This document shows positions 30,834 through 37,364 of a stretch of 64,000 nucleotides of DNA, piece by piece. The position numbers and the translations under genes were made by a program. The notes under the pieces were generated by a model that did not search any database, was not told the origin of the DNA, and worked only from the letters and a program-made list of their open reading frames with translations. Origin of the DNA: Pontibacter mangrovi (lineage in GTDB: Bacteria; Bacteroidota; Bacteroidia; Cytophagales; Hymenobacteraceae); NCBI RefSeq assembly GCF_006385705.1, contig NZ_VFRQ01000003.1, forward strand, positions 372,001-436,000, given 5' to 3'. How positions within the stretch are numbered: the stretch's first letter is position 1; each line of letters opens with the position of its first letter.

Positions 30834-31603
30834 TTACCCCACCCGATGGCGCCCTGCTGTGCCGCGGGGGCAGGGGCTGCAGCTGGAGCGGCCGGTTGCG
30901 CCGCGGGGGCAGGGGTCGGCGGCATGACACCCTGTCCTGGCACATACTTGGCCTGGGCAGGCGGCGCCTGCTGCGCCTGGGCGGCCGGTGCGGCATTGCC
31001 GAACTGGGCCTTGTACTCGTCGCTCTCCTGTATATTCTTTTTCAGGAAGTCAGGCAGCGAGTCGAACTTCTCCTGGTTGAAACTCTTCACGGAGAAGGTA
31101 AAAGATGGCGTGACCTGCTCGGGGCAGTTAAACCCCTTGGGAAGCGGTGATATAGAGGAGATCACCGAATAGGTGTTGCCGCTCTTGCTTACCTTCTGGA
31201 TCACGTTGAGCATGCACGGCACACCCAACAGTTTGGCGATGTTGAACTTTGATGCCTCCTCGTCAGTAAACTTCTTGCCTCTCCAGTTCTCCAGGTCCTT
31301 GCGCATGGAGGCCTTCTCATTCATGGAGAAGTTGTACTCCTTTGAAATAATGCGGGGCTGCTCTCCATCCTCTTCCTTGTAGACATGCATCTCCGTGGGG
31401 AGCTCAAAGGAGATGCGCACTTTGGTGCGCTTGGAAACCTTGCCCTGGTACTCGTCGTCGAAGGTGCCGAGCAGGACCATGGAAAAGCAGCGGGCCAGGT
31501 AGTTTCCGGCCTCGATAGGCGGTGTGCTGGAGCCAGAGCTTTCTGCTGGTGCATAGAACTCGTCGAATTCGGCGGTTGTCGCTGGTTGATTTGACTGTGA
31601 CAT
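30803..31603 (-). CDS. single-stranded DNA-binding-like protein
   Basis: A 266-residue protein. The N-terminal 190 residues are a beta-rich domain with charged loops (GNYLARCFSMVLLGTFDDEY, GKVSKRTKVRISFELP). Residues 205-255 are an Ala/Pro/Gln-rich linker. It ends DTDDLPF, the acidic tail by which SSB proteins contact partner proteins. It is therefore likely the phage's SSB. It leads the replication operon ahead of the recombination genes. The fold cannot be proved by eye. Confidence 0.7.
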   Translation of the reverse strand: MSQSNQPATTAEFDEFYAPAESSGSSTPPIEAGNYLARCFSMVLLGTFDDEYQGKVSKRTKVRISFELPTEMHVYKEEDGEQPRIISKEYNFSMNEKASMRKDLENWRGKKFTDEEASKFNIAKLLGVPCMLNVIQKVSKSGNTYSVISSISPLPKGFNCPEQVTPSFTFSVKSFNQEKFDSLPDFLKKNIQESDEYKAQFGNAAPAAQAQQAPPAQAKYVPGQGVMPPTPAPAAQPAAPAAAPAPAAQQGAIGWGNPQDTDDLPF

Positions 31604-31633
31604 TTGATTGCTATTTATGGTTTGAAAAATGGT

Positions 31634-31714
31634 TTACTTTTTAAGTTTTGACAGGCGGATTAACTCCGAGAGCCTGACGATCATCACGGGCTGAAGACAA
31701 TCCCTTACCTTCAT
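31634..31714 (-). CDS. 26-residue ORF coupled to the membrane protein gene
   Basis: MKVRDCLQPVMIVRLSELIR followed by LSKLKK. Its ATG overlaps the stop of the upstream gene as ATGA, the overlap style of this prophage, and its end is 31 bases before the SSB-like gene. It may be a small peptide or an unused reading frame; nothing else supports it. Confidence 0.3.
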   Translation of the reverse strand: MKVRDCLQPVMIVRLSELIRLSKLKK

Positions 31715-31977
31715 GCCCCTACCCTCCCCCTGAAGTGCTGTATTTTGCGCTGGCGCTCCAGGCGCTCGGCCTCGCAGATAGCGTCGTAGAGGTGTCCGGC
31801 AATCCCCACCAGCACGCCGCCCAGGGTGAAGGACAGCAGGAAGAGGTCGGTGAGGAACTGCATCTGCTCCTCGGAAAGGTCGGCGTACACCATCAGAATG
31901 CCGATACTCATGGCAAGGAGGATCCCGGTCAGGCCCAGCGCTCCGAGCGCCGCTGCCTTAATCTTTTCTCTGATCAT
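31711..31977 (-). CDS. small two-helix membrane protein
   Basis: An 88-residue protein with two membrane segments: residues 9-30 (AALGALGLTGILLAMSIGIL) and 43-64 (LFLLSFTLGGVLVGIAGH), and a charged tail (EAERLERQRKIQ). An early phage membrane protein; possible superinfection-exclusion or signalling role, but this is only a guess. Confidence 0.6.
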   Translation of the reverse strand: MIREKIKAAALGALGLTGILLAMSIGILMVYADLSEEQMQFLTDLFLLSFTLGGVLVGIAGHLYDAICEAERLERQRKIQHFRGRVGA

Positions 31978-32001
31978 AAGGGTATGGGTATGAGGTTTGG
32001 G

Positions 32002-32178
32002 TTACTTGATGTAAGCGCTCAGGTTGTAGCGGCGCTGCTCGCCGTGCTGTTCATATAAGGTACTGTGGCCCTTTTCTTTGGCCTTCTTGGCCGCCCTCGT
32101 GCGGGTGGCGTAGGTCGGGGTTTTGGTGCTGGCGATCAGCACACCCTCCGCTGTTTTATACTGTACAGGTGCTTTCAT
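32002..32178 (-). CDS. hypothetical small basic protein
   Basis: A 58-residue protein beginning MKAPVQYKTAEGVLIASTKT at 32178; a longer frame reaches 32196 but overlaps the upstream stop. Basic middle (TRTRAAKKAKEKGHSTLY). No family recognised. Confidence 0.55.
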   Translation of the reverse strand: MKAPVQYKTAEGVLIASTKTPTYATRTRAAKKAKEKGHSTLYEQHGEQRRYNLSAYIK

Positions 32179-32188
32179 AAATGCTGTG

Positions 32189-32473
32189 TTATACAAGCCT
32201 TAAATTCTTGACCCGCATGTCAATTCTGGAGCGGGCCATTTTCTTCAGCAGGTCATCCAGCTCAAAGGAGAACTTCCCGTGGAAGCGCTCGTGGTGGGCG
32301 ATCTGCACGTCAAAGGTCTCCACCGACAGGGTGCCCATCACCTCGGTGATGGAGTTGGTGGCGTCGGGGCGTTCATCCAGGTCTGCCAAAAGGTGCACGC
32401 GGAACTCGGAGAGGAACTCATCCACCGCCTGCACGTACTGCTCGTGCCGCGCCATGGTCTCTGTCGCTTCCAT
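32189..32473 (-). CDS. hypothetical early phage protein
   Basis: A 94-residue protein that is acidic and helical (MEATETMARHEQYVQAVDEF), with LLKKMARSRIDMRVKNLRLV at the C-terminus. It starts 2 bases after the excisionase-like gene stop. An internal ATG (MARHEQ) could be the true start. No family recognised. Confidence 0.6.
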   Translation of the reverse strand: MEATETMARHEQYVQAVDEFLSEFRVHLLADLDERPDATNSITEVMGTLSVETFDVQIAHHERFHGKFSFELDDLLKKMARSRIDMRVKNLRLV

Positions 32474-32475
32474 GG

Positions 32476-32763
32476 CTAGGAGGCTATCTGCAGCTTGGGG
32501 ATGCGCTTGGCCTTCCGGTAGGCGATGAGCGAGGCCAGGGAGTAGGACACCGAGCGGCCCACCTTCTTGTACTCGATCACCGTGTCGGGGCGGTCGCGCT
32601 CCAGCTCCAGGGTGCGCACGCTGATGCCGGCCTTGGCGGCGGCGGCCTTGCTGCCCTTTATGTCTGTGTCCAGAAGCTCGCGCAGGTCCTCTAGCTCACC
32701 CCTGAGCTCCCGCACCTCGCGGGCCAGGGCGTCGTGTTCAGTTTTTTCGACAACTACTGCCAT
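32476..32763 (-). CDS. excisionase/HTH-like protein
   Basis: A 95-residue protein. The first 35 residues form a charged coil (ALAREVRELRGELEDLREL), and residues 37-88 read as a helix-turn-helix of the excisionase/MerR kind: SKAAAAKAGISVRTLELER, then VIEYKKVGRSVSYSLASLI. It sits at the head of the leftward early transcript. A regulatory or excision role is inferred. Confidence 0.65.
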   Translation of the reverse strand: MAVVVEKTEHDALAREVRELRGELEDLRELLDTDIKGSKAAAAKAGISVRTLELERDRPDTVIEYKKVGRSVSYSLASLIAYRKAKRIPKLQIAS

Positions 32764-32832
32764 ATTTATATATACTTTTATAGCTTTTATTTAATTAAAG
32801 ACGTATAAACGCGGGTATACTAACCCTTTAAA

Positions 32833-33030
32833 ATGGAGCAAAAGATAATCACCGTGATGCAGCGCCTCGACTGGCCGAACAAAGAGAATGGCATGACTCT
32901 CAAATATGACCTCACCCCGAGCATCCAGGAGGACCTGGAGGACGGCTGGCTCGTTGGCTCTGCCGAGACGGCGGTGAGCGATGGGGGCCAAAAGGCTATC
33001 GTAATCACCACGTTTGTGCTCCAGCGCTGA
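32833..33030 (+). CDS. hypothetical small plus-strand protein
   Basis: A 65-residue acidic protein (MEQKIITVMQRLDWPNKEN, then QEDLEDGWLVGSAETAVSDG). It is the only plus-strand early gene between the two leftward blocks, divergent from the excisionase-like gene, and its stop abuts the stop of the convergent 42-residue gene. No family recognised. Confidence 0.6.
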   Translation: MEQKIITVMQRLDWPNKENGMTLKYDLTPSIQEDLEDGWLVGSAETAVSDGGQKAIVITTFVLQR

Positions 33031-33159
33031 TCAACCGTATCGTCCGCCCTGCTTTGTCTCTGTCACCCGCCAGAAGGGGATACCGAAGAAGTAGTAAGTG
33101 GTGATGGTAGTGGATCCGGGCTTCCCGTCTTCCAGCACCTGGGTGTGTATCCTTACCAT
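33031..33159 (-). CDS. small hypothetical protein next to the cro-position gene
   Basis: A 42-residue ORF: MVRIHTQVLEDGKPGSTTIT, then TYYFFGIPFWRVTETKQGG, ending basic. It starts 1 base after the stop of the 86-residue gene, so it probably shares its transcript. No family recognised. Confidence 0.5.
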   Translation of the reverse strand: MVRIHTQVLEDGKPGSTTITTYYFFGIPFWRVTETKQGGRYG

Positions 33160-33160
33160 G

Positions 33161-33421
33161 CTATTCCTCGCTTTCAGGGTTCAGGCCTCTTACCTCGCGG
33201 ATCTCCGCCATGCGCGCCTTGTAGGCATCCGGGTCTGTGGCCAGCGCCAGGCGCTCTACGTAAACCCAATACTTGGAAGTGATGCGCTCCTTGCCGACGA
33301 TGTCGGAGAGGTTGCTGGAGTACGGGGCGGCCTTGCCCTCTGCGCGGACCATGTCCGAGATCTTCGTCGTGTAGTCATCCGGCATCAGCTCGCGGATGGT
33401 CGGTGTGCTTGTAGTTACCAT
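33161..33421 (-). CDS. cro-position early protein
   Basis: An 86-residue protein (MVTTSTPTIRELMPDDYTT), divergent from the repressor gene, with the operator region between them. The middle (ITSKYWVYVERLALATDPD) looks helical. In lambda-like layouts this slot holds Cro or an antirepressor, but there is no clear HTH, so the function is not assigned. The leftward early operon likely starts here. Confidence 0.6.
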   Translation of the reverse strand: MVTTSTPTIRELMPDDYTTKISDMVRAEGKAAPYSSNLSDIVGKERITSKYWVYVERLALATDPDAYKARMAEIREVRGLNPESEE

Positions 33422-33441
33422 TGCCTTTTCTTAGTTTGCGT

Positions 33442-33457
33442 TGCTATTAGTATTAGT
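33442..33457 (+). repeat. 16-bp direct repeat, copy 1
   Basis: TGCTATTAGTATTAGT. An identical copy is at 34272-34287, on the other side of the repressor gene. This one lies between the repressor operator and the leftward cro-position gene, 21 bases from its start. Confidence 0.7.
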
Positions 33458-33477
33458 GCTATTGTTATTACAAATGT

Positions 33478-33496
33478 ATGTTCTATTACTGAACAT
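33478..33496. promoter_or_regulatory. repressor operator 1
   Basis: ATGTTCTATTACTGAACAT, a perfect 6-bp inverted repeat (ATGTTC/GAACAT) with a 7-base centre. The same half-sites and spacing recur inside the repressor gene at 33710. Further single GAACAT half-sites are at 33520-33525 and 33552-33557, the last overlapping the repressor start codon. Confidence 0.75.
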
Positions 33497-33556
33497 TGCA
33501 ATACCTAGTTTCAAAAAAAGAACATATTTCTGAAAATAATTTTCAATTTCTGAACA

Positions 33557-34252
33557 TTGAACACTCAACAGACTATAGGTCAAAGACTTATAAAGGCTAG
33601 AGAATATCTAAGCCTTAAGCAAGGTCAGGTATCAGAATTGTCAAACATACCTCGCTCAAGTATTTCCAAACTTGAGAATGATGAAATGGCAAAGTATCTG
33701 GAGCTAGCAATGTTCTATAGCAGAACATATAGCATATCATTAGACTGGCTTATAGATGGAGAAGGAGGAGAAGACGTGCTACTAAAAGAAAACAAACTAC
33801 AAGAGTACACCAAACCATCAGACAAACGGGTAGAGGAACAGGAGATCCCGCTCTACGACTTCGAGGCCGCGGCGGGCCTAACCAAGCTGTTCAGCAACTC
33901 AGAGAACATCCTGGACTTTATCCGGGTACCCAACCTGCCGCGCTGCGACGGGGCCGTGCACATTAGCGGCGACTCGATGTACCCTTTATTGAAATCAGGC
34001 GACATAGTGATGTATAAGCAGGTGCAGGATATAGCCAACGGCATCCTGTGGGGCGAGATGTACCTGCTCTCTGCAGAGATCGGCGGCGATCTGCTCACCC
34101 TGGTCAAGTACATCCAGAAGTCAGACGAGGGCAACGAGTACGTAAAGCTGGTGAGCCAGAACCAGCACCACTCCCCTATTGACATTCCGCTGAAGAACAT
34201 CCGCGCCCTGGCTTATATAAAGGCCAGTATCAGGATCAACAGCATGGCGTAG
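33557..34252 (+). CDS. CI/LexA-type phage repressor (HTH plus S24 peptidase)
   Basis: A 231-residue repressor. The start must be TTG at 33557 because the preceding codon but one is a stop. Residues 7-62 form an XRE-type HTH (RLIKAREYLSLKQGQVSEL). Residues 100-228 are a LexA-like S24 peptidase: AAAG around 104-107 is the probable cleavage site, Ser140 in SGDSMYP and Lys184 in TLVKYI the catalytic pair. It keeps the lytic operons silent until RecA-driven self-cleavage. The first 280 bases are AT-rich and the rest GC-rich, which suggests a domain swap. An operator copy lies within the gene. Confidence 0.85.
   Translation: MNTQQTIGQRLIKAREYLSLKQGQVSELSNIPRSSISKLENDEMAKYLELAMFYSRTYSISLDWLIDGEGGEDVLLKENKLQEYTKPSDKRVEEQEIPLYDFEAAAGLTKLFSNSENILDFIRVPNLPRCDGAVHISGDSMYPLLKSGDIVMYKQVQDIANGILWGEMYLLSAEIGGDLLTLVKYIQKSDEGNEYVKLVSQNQHHSPIDIPLKNIRALAYIKASIRINSMA
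33710..33728. promoter_or_regulatory. intragenic repressor operator
   Basis: ATGTTCTATAGCAGAACAT within the repressor coding sequence. It has the same 6-bp arms and 7-base spacing as the operator at 33478-33496. The arms are extended to 7 bp (ATGTTCT/AGAACAT). It encodes AMFYSRTY. Binding here could block elongation of the repressor transcript, or loop with the upstream operator. Confidence 0.65.
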
Positions 34253-34271
34253 TGCTAACAAGGGTAGCTTG

Positions 34272-34287
34272 TGCTATTAGTATTAGT
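34272..34287 (+). repeat. 16-bp direct repeat, copy 2
   Basis: Identical to 33442-33457 (TGCTATTAGTATTAGT). Located 20 bases after the repressor stop and 38 bases before the integrase ATG, so it is in the integrase promoter region. Confidence 0.7.
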
Positions 34288-34325
34288 ATAAGTTGCTTAC
34301 CTTTGAAGAAAGCATTCCTTTATAT

Positions 34326-35597
34326 ATGGCTGTTACCCTGAAAGCAACCCTGAAGCCCGACAAGCGCCTGGACGGCACGCGCGCCGTGCGGATACGCATC
34401 ACCAAGCACCGCCAGCACAGCTACTACAACACGGGCATTTACGTCAAGGGCGAGCCCAGGAAGAAGGACGCGCGCCGCAAGGGTGACTGGAACCCCGACG
34501 GCTCCTTCCTGAAGGAGAACTGGGTGCGCACCTCCGAGGTGCTGCACGAGCGCTACAACCGGGCCATCAAGCAGGACATGGCCGACCTGCAGCACATCGC
34601 CGGCAAAAACCCCGACCTCAGCGCGGCGGAGATCCGCGCGGCTTTCGAGGAGCGCTTTAAGAAAAAGGAGGCCGCCGCGCAGAAAGGCTTCCTTTCCTTC
34701 TTCCGGGAGTGGATCCGCCGGAAGCGGAACCAGCGCCAGGCAGGCACCGCCACGGTGTACGAGACGGCCCTGAGCAACGTGCTGGGCTTTGCCGGGGAGG
34801 CCGCCAACGAGCCCGAGGCGCTCACGCCCGCCTTCGGGTCCAACCTGGTGGCCCACCTACTGGGCAAGGGGCTGAAGGCCTCCACCGTGAACGTTACCAT
34901 GACCCAGTGCCGCACCATTTTCTCCAAGGCCGTGCTGGAGGGCTACCTGCCGCCCCTGCAGAACCCCTTTGACGTGCCGCCCCTGCAGACCGAGGACGCG
35001 CCCATGCTGCGCCCCACCTCCGACCAGCTCCTCTCGCTCATGGAGGTGGAGATCCCCCGGCGCTGCCGCATGGTGCCGCACGCCCGGGCCGTGTTCCTGA
35101 TGCAATATTTCCTCCACGGCGCCCGTTTTGCCGAGGTGGTGACCCTGCGCTGGGAGGACGTGACCGACACGCACGTGACCTACCACCCCCGCAAGCGCGC
35201 CAAGCGCAAGAAGGTGGTGGCGCGCCACGCCGGCATCGACTGGGTGCTGAGCCAGTACACGCCCAGGGGCAAATACATCTTCCCCTATATCCGCCCCCAG
35301 CACGACGCGCTCGATGACAAGGGCTTCTTTAGCAGGCTGCGGGACGTGAACAAGTCCGTGAACAGCTCACTTAAGATCCTGTCCACGCTAGCCGGGCTGC
35401 CCTTCAGCCTGCGCACCCACATGCAGCGCCACACCTTTGCCGACACGGTGTTGGGTATTACGGGCGACCTGCGCAAGGTGCAGGAGATGGTCGGCCACGC
35501 CTCGGTCGTAACAACCGAGCGCTACGTGGAGCGGCTGCGCCGCGAGGCGGTGGATGAGGTGAGCGCGCAGGTGTACGGGAAGGTAGGGAAACAATAG
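34326..35597 (+). CDS. int: tyrosine integrase
   Basis: A 423-residue site-specific recombinase that integrates the phage. The start at 34326 (MAVTLKATLKPDKRLDG) is used; a TTG further upstream adds 11 residues without a typical start. Residues 1-115 are an arm-binding domain with a basic N-terminus (VRIRITKHRQHSYYNTG) and residues 120-215 the core-binding SAM-like domain. Catalytic residues are Arg267 (HGARFAEV), His365 and Arg368 (THMQRHTF), His391 (GHAS) and Tyr400 (TTERYV). It lies at the right end of the prophage. Confidence 0.9.
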   Translation: MAVTLKATLKPDKRLDGTRAVRIRITKHRQHSYYNTGIYVKGEPRKKDARRKGDWNPDGSFLKENWVRTSEVLHERYNRAIKQDMADLQHIAGKNPDLSAAEIRAAFEERFKKKEAAAQKGFLSFFREWIRRKRNQRQAGTATVYETALSNVLGFAGEAANEPEALTPAFGSNLVAHLLGKGLKASTVNVTMTQCRTIFSKAVLEGYLPPLQNPFDVPPLQTEDAPMLRPTSDQLLSLMEVEIPRRCRMVPHARAVFLMQYFLHGARFAEVVTLRWEDVTDTHVTYHPRKRAKRKKVVARHAGIDWVLSQYTPRGKYIFPYIRPQHDALDDKGFFSRLRDVNKSVNSSLKILSTLAGLPFSLRTHMQRHTFADTVLGITGDLRKVQEMVGHASVVTTERYVERLRREAVDEVSAQVYGKVGKQ

Positions 35598-35780
35598 GGA
35601 AACATTGCCGCGTTTTCGATGCGCAAACAAGGCGAAAGGGGGCATGCGGTAAGGTAAAAAAAGGCGGTTCTTACATTCGTGAGCCGCACCGAAGCAAAAC
35701 AACGGTATTATGCCTATATTTAGGCGCACAACGGCGGTTGGCTATGCAAGCCGCAGCTCAGATCAGTTTATCCGGATAAC
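35598..35780. other. prophage right-end zone (probable attachment region)
   Basis: The 183 bases between the integrase stop and the GTG of moxR hold no gene. The phage-host junction is most likely here, because phage genes end and housekeeping genes begin. A weak hairpin lies at 35663-35686 (GCGGTTC..GAGCCGC). No tRNA is seen. The matching left end is outside the window, so the core sequence cannot be identified. Confidence 0.4.
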
Positions 35781-36740
35781 GTGAACACATATCAACTTAA
35801 GATACGGCAGGTTTTCAGCGAGGTAGCCAAGGTGGTAGTAGGCCAATCCTATATGGTGAACCGCCTGCTGATCGGCTTGTTTACGGGTGGCCATATTTTA
35901 CTCGAAGGCGTTCCCGGCCTGGCCAAAACCCTTACCATCAACTCGCTGTCCAAGGCGCTGCACCTCGATTTCCAGCGCATCCAGTTTACCCCCGACCTGC
36001 TTCCCTCCGACCTCATCGGCACGATGATCTATAACCAGAACGCCTCTGTTTTTGAGGTGAAGAAGGGACCCGTGTTTGCCAACCTTATACTTGCCGACGA
36101 GGTGAACCGCTCTCCGGCCAAGGTGCAGTCGGCGCTGCTGGAGGCCATGCAGGAGAAACAGGTAACCATCGGCGAAACCACTTTCCGGCTGGATTTGCCC
36201 TTCCTGGTGCTGGCCACCCAGAACCCCGTGGAGCACGAGGGCACCTACCCGCTGCCTGAGGCGCAGGTAGATCGCTTTATGATGAAAGTATACATCGACT
36301 ATCCCAAGAAGGAAGACGAACTGGAGATTATGCGCCGCATGGCCAATATGGGCTTTACCGATGCAGTGACGAAGGTGCTTTCCAAGGAGGATATCTTCGC
36401 CATCCGGAACGAGATAAACCAGGTGCAGATCTCCGAAACGCTGGAGCGTTACATTATTGAATTGGTGTTTGCCACCCGCCGCCCCGCCGAGTACGACCTG
36501 CTGGAGTATGCGCCATACATTCAGTTCGGGGTGTCGCCGCGGGCAAGTATAGCCCTGAACCGTGCCGCCAAGGCCGTGGCCTACTTCGACAGCCGCGACT
36601 ACGTGCTGCCGGAGGATATTAAAGAGGTGGCCTACGATGTAATGAACCACCGCATCATACTTAACTACGAGGCCGAGGCCGACGGCATCCGCACCAAGGA
36701 TTTCATAGAGTCCATACTTCGGAAGGTGCCGATCAGCTAG
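35781..36740 (+). CDS. MoxR-family AAA ATPase
   Basis: A 319-residue ATPase starting at GTG. Walker A is EGVPGLAKTLT near residues 42-50, Walker B LILADEVNRSP near 103, and a sensor-like ATQNPVEHEGTYPLPEAQVDRF near 147-168. MoxR proteins act as chaperone-like ATPases in maturation of surface or envelope complexes with von Willebrand proteins. Partner genes (DUF58 and Bat genes) are absent downstream, where a terminator lies. The integrase is only 183 bases upstream. Confidence 0.88.
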   Translation: MNTYQLKIRQVFSEVAKVVVGQSYMVNRLLIGLFTGGHILLEGVPGLAKTLTINSLSKALHLDFQRIQFTPDLLPSDLIGTMIYNQNASVFEVKKGPVFANLILADEVNRSPAKVQSALLEAMQEKQVTIGETTFRLDLPFLVLATQNPVEHEGTYPLPEAQVDRFMMKVYIDYPKKEDELEIMRRMANMGFTDAVTKVLSKEDIFAIRNEINQVQISETLERYIIELVFATRRPAEYDLLEYAPYIQFGVSPRASIALNRAAKAVAYFDSRDYVLPEDIKEVAYDVMNHRIILNYEAEADGIRTKDFIESILRKVPIS

Positions 36741-36793
36741 AACAATAGCTAACCTAAGGTGCGATCTACTATTATCGTGCAGGTATAACCTGT

Positions 36794-36821
36794 CCCTCCG
36801 AGGAGGGGTTAGGGGTGGGTT
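36794..36821. repeat. intergenic G-rich repeat unit
   Basis: CCCTCCGAGGAGGGG (a palindrome-like unit) followed by TTAGGGGTGGGTT. The word AGGGGTGGGTT recurs in inverse orientation at 59664-59674 in another intergenic region. These look like members of a dispersed REP-like repeat family. Confidence 0.4.
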
Positions 36822-36874
36822 AATTGCAGCTTGAGGTATGCCTAATGCTGGCTAACCCTCTCCTGTACCAAGTA

Positions 36875-36912
36875 TCTCCCGCTGCACCTGGCTGCAGCGG
36901 GAGATTTTTTTT
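36875..36912 (+). terminator. rho-independent terminator after moxR
   Basis: A perfect 11-bp stem (TCTCCCGCTGC/GCAGCGGGAGA) with an 8-base loop, followed directly by eight T's. It ends the moxR transcript. Confidence 0.85.
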
Positions 36913-36987
36913 ACCATTTATACTTTGATAAAACTATGTGGCGTGGTCCTCTAAAGTTATACTTCCTGAGAAAGATATAAATAAAGA

Positions 36988-37007
36988 AACCCGCCAAATG
37001 GCGGGTT
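36988..37007 (-). terminator. hairpin, possible minus-strand terminator
   Basis: AACCCGCCA and TGGCGGGTT form a 9-bp stem with a 2-base loop; on the minus strand it is followed by TCTTTATTTATAT. It lies downstream of the short minus-strand frame at 37024-37110, which suggests that a small transcript ends here. Confidence 0.45.
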
Positions 37008-37023
37008 CTCGCAGAGCGGGTGA

Positions 37024-37110
37024 CTAAGCCGCCTGCTCCTGGCTGCCACGATGTTTCTCACCCATACATGTGCAACCAGTAACTTTATGAGAGAAGGGCT
37101 GATGGAACAA
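37024..37110 (-). CDS. short Cys-containing minus-strand frame, possible gene remnant
   Basis: The frame reads LFHQPFSHKVTGCTCMGEKH and ends with a short GSQEQAA tail; the closest start is TTG at 37110 and the only ATG leaves just 13 residues. The frame stays open upstream to about 37140 with no normal start. The C-x-C plus Met-Gly and the following terminator-like hairpin argue that it was transcribed. It may be the remainder of a gene or a small peptide; I recognise no family. Confidence 0.25.
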   Translation of the reverse strand: MFHQPFSHKVTGCTCMGEKHRGSQEQAA

Positions 37111-37281
37111 ATCTAGAGCGGCAATATTAGCTACAGGTTACTACAAGATTACCAATTTATTAAACCCACCTGTTCCTTCCGGCTGTAGCTGTCCTAAGCT
37201 CTCCCCCCAGCCCCCAGAGCTGCTAACAAAACCGATATATTTACCTACTTATCAACCTCTTACACCCCAAAAAGCATCCGG

Positions 37282-37320
37282 TTAATAGAATGTTAAACTC
37301 CCATTAATACTGAGGTAACA
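37282..37320 (+). promoter_or_regulatory. Pho box upstream of the TonB receptor
   Basis: Four 6-base repeats start at 37282, 37293, 37304 and 37315 (TTAATA, TTAAAC, TTAATA, GTAACA), exactly 11 bp apart. This is the PhoP/PhoB-type direct-repeat pattern. The -7 box starts 15 bases after the last repeat's start, the same as at the porin promoter. Confidence 0.75.
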
Positions 37321-37329
37321 TAGCCCCTC

Positions 37330-37337
37330 TACCTTTG
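37330..37337 (+). promoter_or_regulatory. -7 promoter box of the TonB receptor gene
   Basis: TACCTTTG fits the Bacteroidota TAnnTTTG box and lies 27 bases before the ATG. There is no -33 TTTG, as expected for an activator-dependent promoter with the Pho box in that place. Confidence 0.65.
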
Positions 37338-37364
37338 TCGCAATAAATTAAGACTATCATTATT

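Noticed and set aside
35898-36650. 250-codon minus-strand frame opposite moxR
   Set aside because: Antisense shadow of a gene with Walker motifs.
37128-37178. ACAGGTT ... AACCCACCTGT, a possible short relative of the 134-bp element
   Set aside because: Only the outer words are alike, the length differs, and the inner repeat is missing.
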